A stretch of 64,000 nucleotides of DNA from Bradyrhizobium nitroreducens. GTDB taxonomy: Bacteria > Pseudomonadota > Alphaproteobacteria > Rhizobiales > Xanthobacteraceae. Both the position numbers and the translations under genes were made by a program. Below, piece after piece: positions 51,274 through 60,675 of the stretch. Every line of letters starts with the position of its first letter. The stretch's first letter is position 1. The notes under the pieces were generated by a model. The model did no database searches and was not told where the DNA came from. It saw nothing but the letters and a program-made list of their open reading frames with translations. The DNA lies in the NCBI RefSeq assembly GCF_002776695.1, contig NZ_LFJC01000003.1, forward strand, positions 1,268,636-1,332,635, given 5' to 3'.

Positions 51274-52797
51274 TCAGCTCGCCTCCGCCAGCAGCGACAA
51301 TTGCCGCGGCTGCTGCTCGGTCTGGGTCTGGTCGGTGAGGTGGGTCGGATAGGCCCCGGTGAAGCAGTGATCCGAGAATTTCGGATTGGCGGGGTCGCGG
51401 CCGGGCTCGCCCATGGCGCGGTACATGCCGTCGATCGACAGGAAGGCGAGCGAGTCGGCGCCGATGATCTCGCGCATTTCTTCCAGCGAGTGCGTCGCCG
51501 CCAGAAGACCGCCACGATCGGGCAGGTCGATGCCGTAATAATCAGGATAGAGGATCGGGGGCGAAGCGAGGCGGAAGTGTACTTCCTTGGCGCCGGCATC
51601 GCGCATCATGCGCACGATCTTCTTGGAGGTCGTGCCGCGCACCAGCGAGTCGTCGATCAGGATGATGCGCTTGCCTTCGATCGCGGCGCGGTTGGCCGAA
51701 TGCTTCATGCGCACGCCGGATTCGCGGATCGCCTGCGTCGGCTGGATGAAGGTGCGGCCGACATAGTGGTTGCGGATGATGCCGAGCTCGAACGGCACGC
51801 CGGAATGCTGGCTGTAGCCGACCGCGGCGGGCACGCCGGAATCCGGCACCGGCACCACGACGTCGATCGGCACGTGGCTCTCGCGCGCGAGCTGGGCACC
51901 GAAGGCCTTGCGGACCTCGTAGACCGAGCGGCCATGCACCACGGAATCGGGACGCGCGAAATAGATGTATTCGAAGATGCAGGGGCGCGGCGCCATCGGC
52001 GGGAACGGCTTGTGGATGTCTTGGCCGTTCTCGTCGAACACGATGACTTCGCCGGGCTCGATGTCGCGGATGAAGCGCGCGCCGATGATGTCGAGGGCGC
52101 AGGTCTCCGAGGTCAGGATCGGGCAGCCATCGAGCTCGCCAAGCACCAGGGGACGAATGCCGCGCGGATCGCGCGCACCGACCAGCTTCTTGTTAGTCAG
52201 CGAGACCAGCGCATAGGCGCCTTCGATCTCGCGCAGCGCGTCGATATAGCGCTCGATGAAGCGGCTGCGCCTGGAGCGCGCGACCAGGTGCAGGATCACC
52301 TCGGTGTCGGTGGTCGACTGCATCATCGCGCCGCTCTTCACGAGCTCGCGGCGCAGCGTCAGGCCGTTGGTGAGGTTGCCGTTGTGGGCGACCGCAAGGC
52401 CTCCGGCATTGAGCTCGGCGAACAGCGGCTGCACGTTGCGCAGGATGGTGGCGCCGGTGGTGGAGTAGCGGACATGGCCGACGGCCATGTTGCCGGGCAG
52501 GCGGTCGATCACCTCGCGGCGGGAGAAGGTGTCGCCGACGAGGCCGAGCCGGCGTTCGCTGTGAAAGCGGCTGCCGTCGTAGGAGACGATGCCTGCGGCT
52601 TCCTGGCCGCGGTGTTGAAGGGCGTGCAGACCGAGCGCGGTGATGGCGGCAGCATCAGGATGGCCGTAGATGCCGAAGACGCCGCATTCCTCGCGCAGCG
52701 TATCCCCCTCCAGATCGTCCTGAACCTCTAGCGCGGCCGGACCTGGGCCGGCGTTTGGATCGAGATCAAGTTGGGCGTCCTGGTCAGGGTGTCGCAT
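51274..52797 (-). CDS. purF: Amidophosphoribosyltransferase
   Basis: A 507-residue enzyme for the first step of purine synthesis. The nucleophile Cys38 (REECGVFGIYG) follows a 37-residue propeptide, so the protein is processed. The glutaminase domain (about 38-270) is followed by the phosphoribosyltransferase domain with the PRPP motif IILIDDSLVRGTT near residue 365. It lies 27 bases from the cvpA start-side gene on the same strand, the classical cvpA-purF pair. Confidence 0.93.
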   Translation of the reverse strand: MRHPDQDAQLDLDPNAGPGPAALEVQDDLEGDTLREECGVFGIYGHPDAAAITALGLHALQHRGQEAAGIVSYDGSRFHSERRLGLVGDTFSRREVIDRLPGNMAVGHVRYSTTGATILRNVQPLFAELNAGGLAVAHNGNLTNGLTLRRELVKSGAMMQSTTDTEVILHLVARSRRSRFIERYIDALREIEGAYALVSLTNKKLVGARDPRGIRPLVLGELDGCPILTSETCALDIIGARFIRDIEPGEVIVFDENGQDIHKPFPPMAPRPCIFEYIYFARPDSVVHGRSVYEVRKAFGAQLARESHVPIDVVVPVPDSGVPAAVGYSQHSGVPFELGIIRNHYVGRTFIQPTQAIRESGVRMKHSANRAAIEGKRIILIDDSLVRGTTSKKIVRMMRDAGAKEVHFRLASPPILYPDYYGIDLPDRGGLLAATHSLEEMREIIGADSLAFLSIDGMYRAMGEPGRDPANPKFSDHCFTGAYPTHLTDQTQTEQQPRQLSLLAEAS

Positions 52798-52824
52798 CTC
52801 GTCCGCGCCTCTCTCTAAGGGCAA

Positions 52825-53454
52825 TCAACGCGCCGCAGGTTTCTCGATCAGTTTCTTCAAACTGTCACGAGCAGGTTTACTGTATCCGTCGCCACTGCCC
52901 GAAGGCTGCTGCTCGGAATCAGCTTGATCATCATCTGGTTTGTTTTTCTTGAATCTCTTCAAGATGGTGTTCTCGGGGTCGTCAGGCAAGAGGGCCATCA
53001 GCCAATCCCCGGTTCCCTGGAGCACCACACGGGACTTTGCCCCCGTGACCCAGTCCGGGCGCTGCTTGTCCGGCACCAGCCAGGTGAAGAACAGGAACGC
53101 GACCACGACGATCAAAAGCCCGCGAGCCAGGCCGAACAGGAAACCCAGGGTGCGGTCCAGCGCGCCGATGCGCGAATCCAGGATCATGTCGGAGATCCGG
53201 ACCGTGATCACGGAGACCACGACCAGGGTGCCGACGAACACGCCCGCGACCACGACGACGCTCGCCACCGTGTCGTTGTTGAAATAGGTCTTGGCGGTCG
53301 GCAGCAGTTTCGAGAAGGAGTACAGCGTCACGATCGCCGCCGCGCCCCAGGCCGCGATCGACAGGATTTCGCGCATGAAGCCGCGGACCATGGCGAGCAG
53401 GCCCGAGATCAGCATCACACCGAGCAGGATCAGGTCGAGGATGGTTACTGGCAT
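52825..53454 (-). CDS. cvpA: CvpA-family membrane protein
   Basis: The 209-residue protein has four hydrophobic segments (ILDLILLGVMLISGLLAMVRGFMREILSIAAWGAAAIVTL) and a polar C-terminal tail rich in Asp/Lys/Ser. CvpA is linked to colicin V production and stress resistance in E. coli. Here it is immediately upstream of purF, the conserved order. Confidence 0.88.
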   Translation of the reverse strand: MPVTILDLILLGVMLISGLLAMVRGFMREILSIAAWGAAAIVTLYSFSKLLPTAKTYFNNDTVASVVVVAGVFVGTLVVVSVITVRISDMILDSRIGALDRTLGFLFGLARGLLIVVVAFLFFTWLVPDKQRPDWVTGAKSRVVLQGTGDWLMALLPDDPENTILKRFKKNKPDDDQADSEQQPSGSGDGYSKPARDSLKKLIEKPAAR

Positions 53455-53621
53455 CGGCTGGTCTGGTCCGCTCGTACGTCAAAGGTGCTCTAGCGAATCG
53501 GTGCTTGGCCGCTGCCCTAAAAGAGGGGCAGACGGCGTTCCCGGCAAGGCCGCAACCACGCAATCCCATGCTGCTTTTGTGACGGCTGTATAGCGGCGGG
53601 GGCCTCCGGCGTCACCTCCGG

Positions 53622-55067
53622 CTAACCCTCTCCACGGCGGAATCTTGCCGGTGTGGCATTTTTCTCCGCTGGCGCATTCGATTCGCCCCGGCGGGAGCCG
53701 CGGGCGGCGATCTCGGCGACCAAGGTGGTCAGGCTGTTGACCGCGTTCAACGACAATCCTGCGTCGCCACCGGTCTCGCCTCGGGCCGATTCGGGCAGCA
53801 CGGCGCGCTGAAAGCCGAGTTTCGCCGCTTCCTTCAGCCGGGCCGGGGTCTGTGCCACCGGGCGCACCACGCCGGACAGCGAGATCTCGCCGAAATAGAC
53901 CGCATCCGTCGGCAATTGCGCATTAACCAAGGATGACACCAGGGCCGCGGCGGCGGCGAGGTCGGCCGCTGGCTCGTGGATGCGCAGGCCGCCGGCGACA
54001 TTCAGATAGACGTCGTGACCGGACAGCTTGACCCCGCAATGGGCTTCCAGCACCGCCAGCACCATCGATAGCCGGCTCGGGTCCCAGCCGACCACCGCGC
54101 GCCGCGGCGTGCCGAGCGAGGTCGGCGCCACCAGTGCCTGCAATTCGACCAGAACGGGCCGCGTGCCCTCGATACCCGCGAAGACTGCGGTGCCGGGCGT
54201 GCCGAGATCGCGCTCGGACAGGAACAGCTCGGAAGGGTTGGTGACCTCGCGCAGGCCCAGGCCCGTCATCTCGAACACGCCGATCTCGTCGGTCGGGCCG
54301 AAGCGGTTCTTCACCGCGCGCAGGATGCGGAATTGCTGCGAGCCTTCGCCCTCGAACGACAGCACCGCGTCGACCATGTGCTCGACCACGCGGGGACCTG
54401 CGATCTGCCCGTCCTTGGTGACGTGGCCGACCAGGATGATGGCCGCGCCCGTCTTCTTGGCAAAGCGGATCAGCGCCTGCGCCGAGGCGCGCACCTGCGT
54501 CACCGTGCCGGGGGCCGATTCCACGGTGTCGGTCCACATGGTCTGGATCGAGTCGATCACGATGAGGCGCGGGACGGCGCCTTCCGACAGCGTCGAGACG
54601 ATGTCCTCGACCGAGGTCTCGGCCGCAAGCTGCACCGGCGCATCCGACAGGCCGAGCCGCTCGGCGCGCAGCCGCACCTGCGCGACCGCCTCTTCGCCGG
54701 AGATGTAGACGATGCGGTGGCCGGCGCGCGCCATCATGCTGGTCGCCTGTGTCAGCAGCGTCGATTTGCCGATGCCGGGATCGCCGCCGACCAGCAGCAC
54801 CGAGCCGCGGACGAAGCCGCCGCCGGTGACGCGGTCGAGCTCGGTCATGCCTGAGGACAGTCGCGGCGCATCCGGGCTCTTGCCGGCAAGGCTCTCCAGC
54901 GCGAACGTTCGCCCCTTGCGCTTGGAGCGGATCGAGACCGGGACGCTGCCGCTGGTGTCTTCTTCCGCGAGCGTATTCCACTCGCCGCAGGACTCGCACT
55001 TGCCCTGCCAGCGGTTATAGGCCGCGCCGCAGTTCTGGCAGACGAAGGAAAGCGTGTTCTTGGCCAT
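53622..55067 (-). CDS. radA: DNA repair protein RadA
   Basis: A 481-residue RecA-like ATPase. It has an N-terminal zinc finger with Cys10, Cys13, Cys24 and Cys27 (FVCQNCG and KCESCG), Walker A GGDPGIGKST near 94-103, the RadA-specific KNRFG motif near 256, and a C-terminal Lon-protease-like domain without the catalytic Ser. RadA branch-migrates recombination intermediates. It is upstream of cvpA on the same strand with a 167-base gap, and may be transcribed separately. Confidence 0.92.
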   Translation of the reverse strand: MAKNTLSFVCQNCGAAYNRWQGKCESCGEWNTLAEEDTSGSVPVSIRSKRKGRTFALESLAGKSPDAPRLSSGMTELDRVTGGGFVRGSVLLVGGDPGIGKSTLLTQATSMMARAGHRIVYISGEEAVAQVRLRAERLGLSDAPVQLAAETSVEDIVSTLSEGAVPRLIVIDSIQTMWTDTVESAPGTVTQVRASAQALIRFAKKTGAAIILVGHVTKDGQIAGPRVVEHMVDAVLSFEGEGSQQFRILRAVKNRFGPTDEIGVFEMTGLGLREVTNPSELFLSERDLGTPGTAVFAGIEGTRPVLVELQALVAPTSLGTPRRAVVGWDPSRLSMVLAVLEAHCGVKLSGHDVYLNVAGGLRIHEPAADLAAAAALVSSLVNAQLPTDAVYFGEISLSGVVRPVAQTPARLKEAAKLGFQRAVLPESARGETGGDAGLSLNAVNSLTTLVAEIAARGSRRGESNAPAEKNATPARFRRGEG

Positions 55068-55262
55068 GGGGGACGCTTGAGTCGCGGTTTCAGCTTGCTG
55101 ATAGCACGGAATGACGAGGGTGATCGCCGCCGCCTCGAATACCTCAATTCGGCGCGGCAGATATACCTTTCATTAGCTCTATGCCGTTGTGGCCGGGTGG
55201 ATTTTGCGAAGTGTTAGCGGACGCAGGTCCAACCTTGGAACCATCTGGGGCGGCGAAGTGAA

Positions 55263-56423
55263 ATGACGAGATTCCTGCGACTATTGCTCGCTGTGGGCGC
55301 CGCCTGCGGCGTTTTCGCGCCCGCCGGCCCGAGCCTTGCCAATCCTCCTGCGAAGCCCCTCGAGATCGTCTTCATCAATCCCGGCAAGACCGGCGAGGTG
55401 TTCTGGGACATGGTCGCGCAGAGCATGCAGGCCGCCGGCCGCAGGCTCGACGCCCATGTCGAGGTGCTGACCAGCGAACGCAATTACCGCACCATGCAGG
55501 AGCTCGGCCTCGGCGTGGTGGCGCGTCATGACAAGCCCGACTTCCTCATCCTGTCGAACGAGGAATCCGCGGCCGTCCCGATCCTGGAGGCGGCCGAGGC
55601 TGCGGGCGTCAAGACGCTGCTGCTCTCGAACACGCTGATCGGCGAGGATGCGGTACGTCTCGGACCGCCGCGCCAGAAGCTCAAGACCTGGCTCGGCGAT
55701 ATCACGACCGATCTTCAGACCGCGGGCGCGCGGATGGCCAACGCGCTGATCGCGACGGCGCGCGCCGAGAAATGGCAGAGCCCGGATGGCAAGATCCACC
55801 TTCTCGGCATCGGCGGCGACGAGATCACGCCCGCCTCGATCGCGCGCAATGCCGGTCTCAAGCTGGCGGTGGATGCCGCGCCCGACGTCGTGGTGGACCG
55901 GCTGCTGTTCGCCAACTGGACGCAGTCGGAGGCCGAGCAGGTCACCACGAATTATCTGGGCTGGGCCTCGCGCAAGGAGATCCGGCCCGCCGGCATCTGG
56001 GCCGGGAACGATCCGATGGCGCTGGGTGCGCTGCGCGCGGTGGTCGCCGCCGGCCTCGTGCCCGGCCGCGACATCCAGCTGGTCGGCCTCAACTGGTCGG
56101 AGGACGCGCTGCGCGAGATCAGGGCAGGCCGCCTGCTGCTGACCGACGGCGGGCATTTCCTGCTCGGCGGCTGGTCGATCGTCCTGCTGCGCGACTATGC
56201 CGATGGCTGCGATTTCGCGGCGGTCTCACCCCGGGTCGAGGTCAAGACGTCGGCGATCACCCGCCAGAATCTCGATTCGGTCCGTGACCTCATCAAGACC
56301 CGTGCGTTCGGCCGGATCGACTTTGCGCGATTCAGGGCGAAGGCGGGCCGCTGCGGTGACTATGACTTTTCCCTCGACGCGCTTATTTCGTCCCTGCCAG
56401 TTCCCGAAGGCGCCGCCGACTGA
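55263..56423 (+). CDS. Periplasmic sugar-binding-type sensor partner protein
   Basis: The 386-residue protein has a signal peptide (LRLLLAVGAACGVFAPAGPSLA) and a type I periplasmic binding fold (IVFINPGKTGEVFWDMVAQSMQAAGRRLDAHVEV; AGIWAGNDPMALGALRAVVAAGLVPGRDIQLVGL), similar to ribose/autoinducer-2 binding proteins. No ABC genes are next to it. Its stop overlaps the start of a GGDEF-EAL gene (TGATG), so it probably delivers a ligand signal to that protein, as in the NspS/MbaA arrangement. The ligand is unknown. Confidence 0.82.
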   Translation: MTRFLRLLLAVGAACGVFAPAGPSLANPPAKPLEIVFINPGKTGEVFWDMVAQSMQAAGRRLDAHVEVLTSERNYRTMQELGLGVVARHDKPDFLILSNEESAAVPILEAAEAAGVKTLLLSNTLIGEDAVRLGPPRQKLKTWLGDITTDLQTAGARMANALIATARAEKWQSPDGKIHLLGIGGDEITPASIARNAGLKLAVDAAPDVVVDRLLFANWTQSEAEQVTTNYLGWASRKEIRPAGIWAGNDPMALGALRAVVAAGLVPGRDIQLVGLNWSEDALREIRAGRLLLTDGGHFLLGGWSIVLLRDYADGCDFAAVSPRVEVKTSAITRQNLDSVRDLIKTRAFGRIDFARFRAKAGRCGDYDFSLDALISSLPVPEGAAD

Positions 56424-58489
56424 TGCGCAAGGATGAGGCGATGACCGATCCTGAAAGCAACGGGCCGGACGCGCCGCGCCTGCGACCGGTCGTTCGCGCC
56501 ATGATATGGGCCACCGTGCCCGTTCTGCTGCTGGTGCAATTGCTCGCCTCCGCCGGCGTCGAGGCTTCGAGCTTCTGGTCGCAGATCAGGCAGCTCGACG
56601 CCCGCATGGCCCGCGTCGCCGAGAGCCGGGCCGAGCTGATCGCCGAGCCGCTCTGGAAAATGCGCTACGACCAGGTCACGGGCGTGCTCAACGAGATCAT
56701 GCACGACGAGACCATCGCGGCAGCGGCCGTCTATGACGATACCGGCGCTGCGATTGCCCGCGTGGTGGCGCGCTCGGAGGGCCCGTCGATCGCGGAGGTC
56801 TCGCGTCCGATCCATTACAGCAACGGCAACATGGCCGCCGTTCAGGCCGGCCGCATCGCGATCGCCTATTCCCACGCGGCGCTTTACGCGAACGCGGGCA
56901 GCCGGCTGGTGCTGCTGCTGGTGGTCGGCCTGCTCGCAACGTTTGCGACCCTGATCGCCATGCGGATCTCCGCCAATATCTTCATCGGCAGGCCGCTGGC
57001 GGCCATGATGTCGGCGATACAGCGCAGCAAGCAGGACGGCCGGGCCTATCCGGCGGAGGTCAAATCCTCCAACGAATTCGGCCAGCTCGCGCGCGCCTTC
57101 AACGCCATGCAGCACACGACATCGGGTGCGCTCGACCGGCTCGGGCACATGGCCGGGCACGATCCGCTCACGGGGCTGCCCAACCGGCGCTCCCTGACGG
57201 AGCGGCTGGCCGTGGCGAGCCGCGATGGAGGCAGGCCGGACGCGCTGGTCGCGTTCTGCTTCATCGATCTCGACGACTTCAAGGGCATCAACGACACGTT
57301 CGGCCACGAGGCCGGCGACGAGTTCCTCGTGCAGATTTCCCGGCGTCTTCGCACCTCGGTCGAGGCCGAGGATTGGGTCGCCCGGCTCGGCGGCGACGAA
57401 TTCGTCGTCATCCGCCCCGAGGTCAGCAACGAAGCGTCGGCGCACGCTTTCGCGCAGCAGGTGCTTACCGCCATTTCCGAGCCGATCCGGCTTCATGACA
57501 AGCAGGTCGTGCCGCGTGCCAGCATCGGCCTTGCCGTGCGCCGCGCCGACGATCCGGAGCTGTCGCATCTGCCGACGCTCGCCGACATCGCGCTCTATCA
57601 TGCCAAGAGCAAGGCGCCCGGCACGGTCGCCGTGCTGGACGAGGCGCTGCAGCGCGACTATCGCCGCCGCAGGGATCTCGAGCTCGCGATTCCCGCGGGC
57701 TTTGCCGAGGGGCAGTTCGAGGTCTGGTACCAGAGCCAGGTCGACCTCGAAAGCCAGGAGATCGTCGGCCTGGAAGCGTTGATCCGCTGGCGCCATCCCG
57801 ACCATGGGGTGATCGGTCCGGCCGAATTCCTGCCGCTGATCGAGCGCAGCGGCAACAATGCACGGCTGACCCGCTACGTGCTCACCGATGCCTGCTGGGC
57901 GCTGCAACGCCTGGCGGCTGCCGGCAGGCCGCAGATCCGGATCGCGATCAATCTGCCGCCCTCCGAGCTCGCCGATCATTCGCTCGCCGCCGAGCTGCGC
58001 GCGACTTGCGCGCGCTTCGACGTTGCGCCCTCGCTGCTGGAGCTCGAGATCACCGAGGGCTCGCTGATCAACAACATCGCCAGCGCCTCCCAGACGTTGC
58101 ATCGTCTGCGGCGCCTGGGGGCCACGATCGCGCTCGACGATTTCGGCACCGGCTACAGCTCGCTGGCGCATCTCAGGCGCTTCCCGCTCGACAAGGTCAA
58201 GATCGACAAGGCGTTCATCAGCGAAATCCCCGACAGCGCGGAAGACAAGGCGATCGTCGGCGTGATCGCATCGCTCGCGGGCACGCTCGGGCTCACGCTG
58301 GTCGCCGAGGGCATCGAGCGCGCCGAACAGGCCGAGGCCATGCGCGAGATGGGCGTGAGGTTCGGGCAGGGCTATTTCTATCAGCGGCCGCAGCCGCTCG
58401 ATGCCGTGCTGCATGGGCTCGAGAAGCGGCCGGCGGCCGAGACCCGCGTCCTCGCCGACAGCCCGCCGATCGCACCCGAATTCGCCTGA
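56423..58489 (+). CDS. Membrane GGDEF-EAL protein
   Basis: A 688-residue c-di-GMP enzyme. It has a first membrane helix (MIWATVPVLLLVQLLASAG, about 31-49), a periplasmic part of about 100 residues, a second helix (LVLLLVVGLLATFATLIAM) and a HAMP-like linker. A GGDEF domain with intact RLGGDEF (near 323) and an EAL domain with intact EALIRWRHP (near 451) and DDFGTGYSSLAHL follow. Both activities look possible. It is coupled by a one-base overlap to the periplasmic binding protein gene, which likely gives it its signal. Confidence 0.9.
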   Translation: MRKDEAMTDPESNGPDAPRLRPVVRAMIWATVPVLLLVQLLASAGVEASSFWSQIRQLDARMARVAESRAELIAEPLWKMRYDQVTGVLNEIMHDETIAAAAVYDDTGAAIARVVARSEGPSIAEVSRPIHYSNGNMAAVQAGRIAIAYSHAALYANAGSRLVLLLVVGLLATFATLIAMRISANIFIGRPLAAMMSAIQRSKQDGRAYPAEVKSSNEFGQLARAFNAMQHTTSGALDRLGHMAGHDPLTGLPNRRSLTERLAVASRDGGRPDALVAFCFIDLDDFKGINDTFGHEAGDEFLVQISRRLRTSVEAEDWVARLGGDEFVVIRPEVSNEASAHAFAQQVLTAISEPIRLHDKQVVPRASIGLAVRRADDPELSHLPTLADIALYHAKSKAPGTVAVLDEALQRDYRRRRDLELAIPAGFAEGQFEVWYQSQVDLESQEIVGLEALIRWRHPDHGVIGPAEFLPLIERSGNNARLTRYVLTDACWALQRLAAAGRPQIRIAINLPPSELADHSLAAELRATCARFDVAPSLLELEITEGSLINNIASASQTLHRLRRLGATIALDDFGTGYSSLAHLRRFPLDKVKIDKAFISEIPDSAEDKAIVGVIASLAGTLGLTLVAEGIERAEQAEAMREMGVRFGQGYFYQRPQPLDAVLHGLEKRPAAETRVLADSPPIAPEFA

Positions 58490-58499
58490 TCGCGGCGGC

Positions 58500-59225
58500 T
58501 TATGGCTGCGTCGCGTTCCACAGCATCGAGAGCCCGGCGGCGATCATGATCGCGTCCATCAGCAGGCGGAACACGTCCGGCTTCAGGTGCAGCACGAAGC
58601 GTTTTGCGATGAATGCGCCCGACATCAGCGAGGCACCCGCGATCAGGCCCTTCATGAAGACCTCGCCGGTCAACGCGCCGAAACGTTCGAAGGTGACGGA
58701 CTTCGCGAAATAGAGTCCGAGCGAGCTCGCGGCCTCGGTGGCGAGGAAGGCGCCCTTGGACAGACCGTAGAACAGGAACAGCGGCACGCTGAGCGGACCG
58801 GTCGAGACCACGATGCCGGTGAGATAGCCGATCACCGCGCCGCCGATGGCCAGATGCCAGAGATTGGCCTTGAGGTCGTGCTGCGCCAGCCAGTGCCGCA
58901 CCGGCACCATCGCGATCAGGAAGACGCCGATGGCGAGATCGACGGCATGCGAAGGCAACGCCAGCAGCGTGCGCGCGCCCAGCACCGCGGCCGGAATCCC
59001 CGTAACCGAATAGGCCGCGCAGGCCCGCCAGTCGACCTCGCGCCACCAGGCCAGGATGCGCGAGAAATTCGCCATCACGGACGCGACCGCCATGATCGGC
59101 ACCGCTTCCTTCGGCCCATAGGCATAGACTAGCACCGGCATCAGCATGATCGACGAGCCGGTGCCGACGATGCCTGAGATGGTGCCGGCGACGAGGCCGA
59201 CGGCGAGGACAAAGAGGAAGGCCAA
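58500..59225 (-). CDS. TauE/SafE-family membrane protein
   Basis: The 241-residue membrane protein has the TauE/SafE arrangement: VLAVGLVAGTISGIVGTGSSIMLMPVLVYAYG at the N-terminus and a second repeat (LAIGGAVIGYLTGIVVSTGPLSVPLFLFYGL). TTG at 59225 is chosen because GGAG is seven bases upstream and the sequence then begins at the first helix. An ATG at 59264 would lie inside an intergenic repeat. It is convergent with the GGDEF-EAL gene, ten bases away. Confidence 0.82.
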   Translation of the reverse strand: MAFLFVLAVGLVAGTISGIVGTGSSIMLMPVLVYAYGPKEAVPIMAVASVMANFSRILAWWREVDWRACAAYSVTGIPAAVLGARTLLALPSHAVDLAIGVFLIAMVPVRHWLAQHDLKANLWHLAIGGAVIGYLTGIVVSTGPLSVPLFLFYGLSKGAFLATEAASSLGLYFAKSVTFERFGALTGEVFMKGLIAGASLMSGAFIAKRFVLHLKPDVFRLLMDAIMIAAGLSMLWNATQP

Positions 59226-59258
59226 GGGGACGCTCCGGGAATCGCAGCAGTCTAGCAC

Positions 59259-59346
59259 CGTCATTGCGAGCGCAGCGCCGCAATCCAGATATTCTCCGCG
59301 GATGCATTTTTGGATTGCTTCGTCGCTTCGCTCCTCGCAGTGACGG
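59259..59346. repeat. Intergenic palindromic repeat (CGTCATTGCGAGC type)
   Basis: CCGTCATTGCGAGCGCAGCG at the left and GCTTCGCTCCTCGCAGTGACGG at the right form imperfect inverted ends with internal GCAATCCAGA and TGGATTGC arms. It stands next to the rpiB-like pseudogene and covers the 5' side of the TauE/SafE gene. Confidence 0.8.
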
Positions 59347-59367
59347 AAGAAGAGCAGCAGCGCGCCG

Positions 59368-59634
59368 TCAGCCTTGCTCGTCCATGACGCGCGGTTTCTC
59401 CACCCTGCGGCGGAAGTCTTCGTCGGTGCAGAATTCAGCGGAGAGATATGAGGACACGAGATCGACGGCGAGCCAGGCGCCGGCGATCCACGCACCGATG
59501 CACATGACGTTGACGTCGTCATGCCCGACGCACTAATGGGCCGAATGGACGTCGTGGCCGAGCTTGCGGATGTGGTCGATCACGGTCTGCTCGAGCAGCC
59601 AGCCGGCGTGGTCGGATCCGATGACGAGACGCAT
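59368..59634 (-). pseudogene. Pseudogene of RpiB/LacAB-family sugar-phosphate isomerase
   Basis: On the minus strand from ATG 59634 the reading is MRLVIGSDHAGWLLEQTVID, HIRKLGHDVHSAH, then TAG, then CVGHDDVNVMCIGAWIAGAW and LAVDLVSSYLSAEFCTDEDFRRR to TGA at 59370-59368. The beginning and end match RpiB-type isomerases (start SDHAGxxLK; end HDDVNVMCIGA). About 60 central residues are missing and one Gln codon has become TAG. At 88 codons it is far short of the usual 145. The gene is dead unless the stop is suppressed and the deletion tolerated. Confidence 0.8.
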
Positions 59635-59841
59635 GGAATGTTCTTCCTGATCTTGCATTGACCGTGACAGCCGCGCACGGCCGTCACGGCTTCATTCGCG
59701 GTCAGCCACGCATATCGCGTCAAGGGCCTTGGTTAACGGCTGATGTTGCAGGGGTGCCCAATCCAACCGGTTCCCCGGCCGGATCCTTAGAATTTGACGC
59801 GTATTGGTCGGAGCGTCCGCTCAAAGAATTTGAGGCTCGCG

Positions 59842-60159
59842 ATGCCCGACCACCATTCATTCTCCGCCCTCGACCGCCACGCAGTGCTCAGCGGGTCCGA
59901 CAACGGCTTTCCCTGGGTTGCCGGCACAATGCTGGCGCTGGAGGCGGGCGAGGTGGTGCGGCTGCGCTGCGAGAAGCTCAGCCATGGCGACGAAGCGGCC
60001 GGGCGGGAAGCTGTGCTGATGGTCAGCGAGAAGATCGCCGCGGCGTTCGAGGCAACCGTGAGCCTGCTTGCCGGGGCAACGCCGGCAGCCATCGTCCAGC
60101 GCTATCGGGAGCACGTCGCCGCCAATGCCAAGCGGCTCTCCGCGAACGAAGTTCCCTAA
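59842..60159 (+). CDS. Hypothetical protein, 105 residues
   Basis: The protein MPDHHSFSALDRHAVLSGSD continues as an alpha-helical, neutral protein (GEVVRLRCEKLSHGDEAAGREAVLMVSEKIAAAFEA) without known motifs. The site before the ATG is weak (TGAGGC). It is probably a real, unremarkable small gene. No operon partner is evident; the GFA-family gene follows after 75 bases. Confidence 0.6.
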   Translation: MPDHHSFSALDRHAVLSGSDNGFPWVAGTMLALEAGEVVRLRCEKLSHGDEAAGREAVLMVSEKIAAAFEATVSLLAGATPAAIVQRYREHVAANAKRLSANEVP

Positions 60160-60233
60160 GGTTGCGCTGCTGACAGCATGTTGGCAGCAGGGGCCGGCTA
60201 CGACCATCTCCTGACAAACGGGGAGCGCGGGTC

Positions 60234-60602
60234 ATGCCGATCGAGGCAAGCTGTCATTGCGGTGAGACGGTGTTCGAGGTGACGGAGGCGCCTTCGAGCG
60301 TGACGCGCTGCACCTGTTCGCTCTGCGCCAAGCGCGGCGCGTTGTGGGCCTATTACACGCCGGCGCAGTTTCGGCTGCTGTCGCCACCGGAGAATGTCGC
60401 GACCTATCTCTGGGGAGGCCGCACGGTCAAACACCATTTCTGCGCGACGTGCGGCTGCGGCACCTATTCGGAATCGCCGGACTGGTCGACCGGCAAACCC
60501 GATTTCGACAATCCCAAGGTCGCGGTGAACGCGCGCCTGTTCGATGATTTCGATCTCGATGCGGTGCCGGTGAACATGATCGACGGCAAGAATTTGTGGT
60601 GA
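60234..60602 (+). CDS. GFA (glutathione-dependent formaldehyde-activating) family protein
   Basis: A 122-residue zinc protein of the GFA/CENP-V family: CHCGETVFEV at residues 7-16, CTCSLCAKRGALW (near 27-39) and HHFCATCGCGTYSE (near 66-79) supply the two zinc sites. Family members help detoxify formaldehyde or bind S-hydroxymethyl-glutathione. No frmA-type gene is nearby. Confidence 0.88.
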   Translation: MPIEASCHCGETVFEVTEAPSSVTRCTCSLCAKRGALWAYYTPAQFRLLSPPENVATYLWGGRTVKHHFCATCGCGTYSESPDWSTGKPDFDNPKVAVNARLFDDFDLDAVPVNMIDGKNLW

Positions 60603-60675
60603 GCCGACGCTCTCGCTGCTCTTGTAGGGGCAAGGCGTAGCGTGTCCATGATTCGACCCTGATGGGGCTAGGCCG

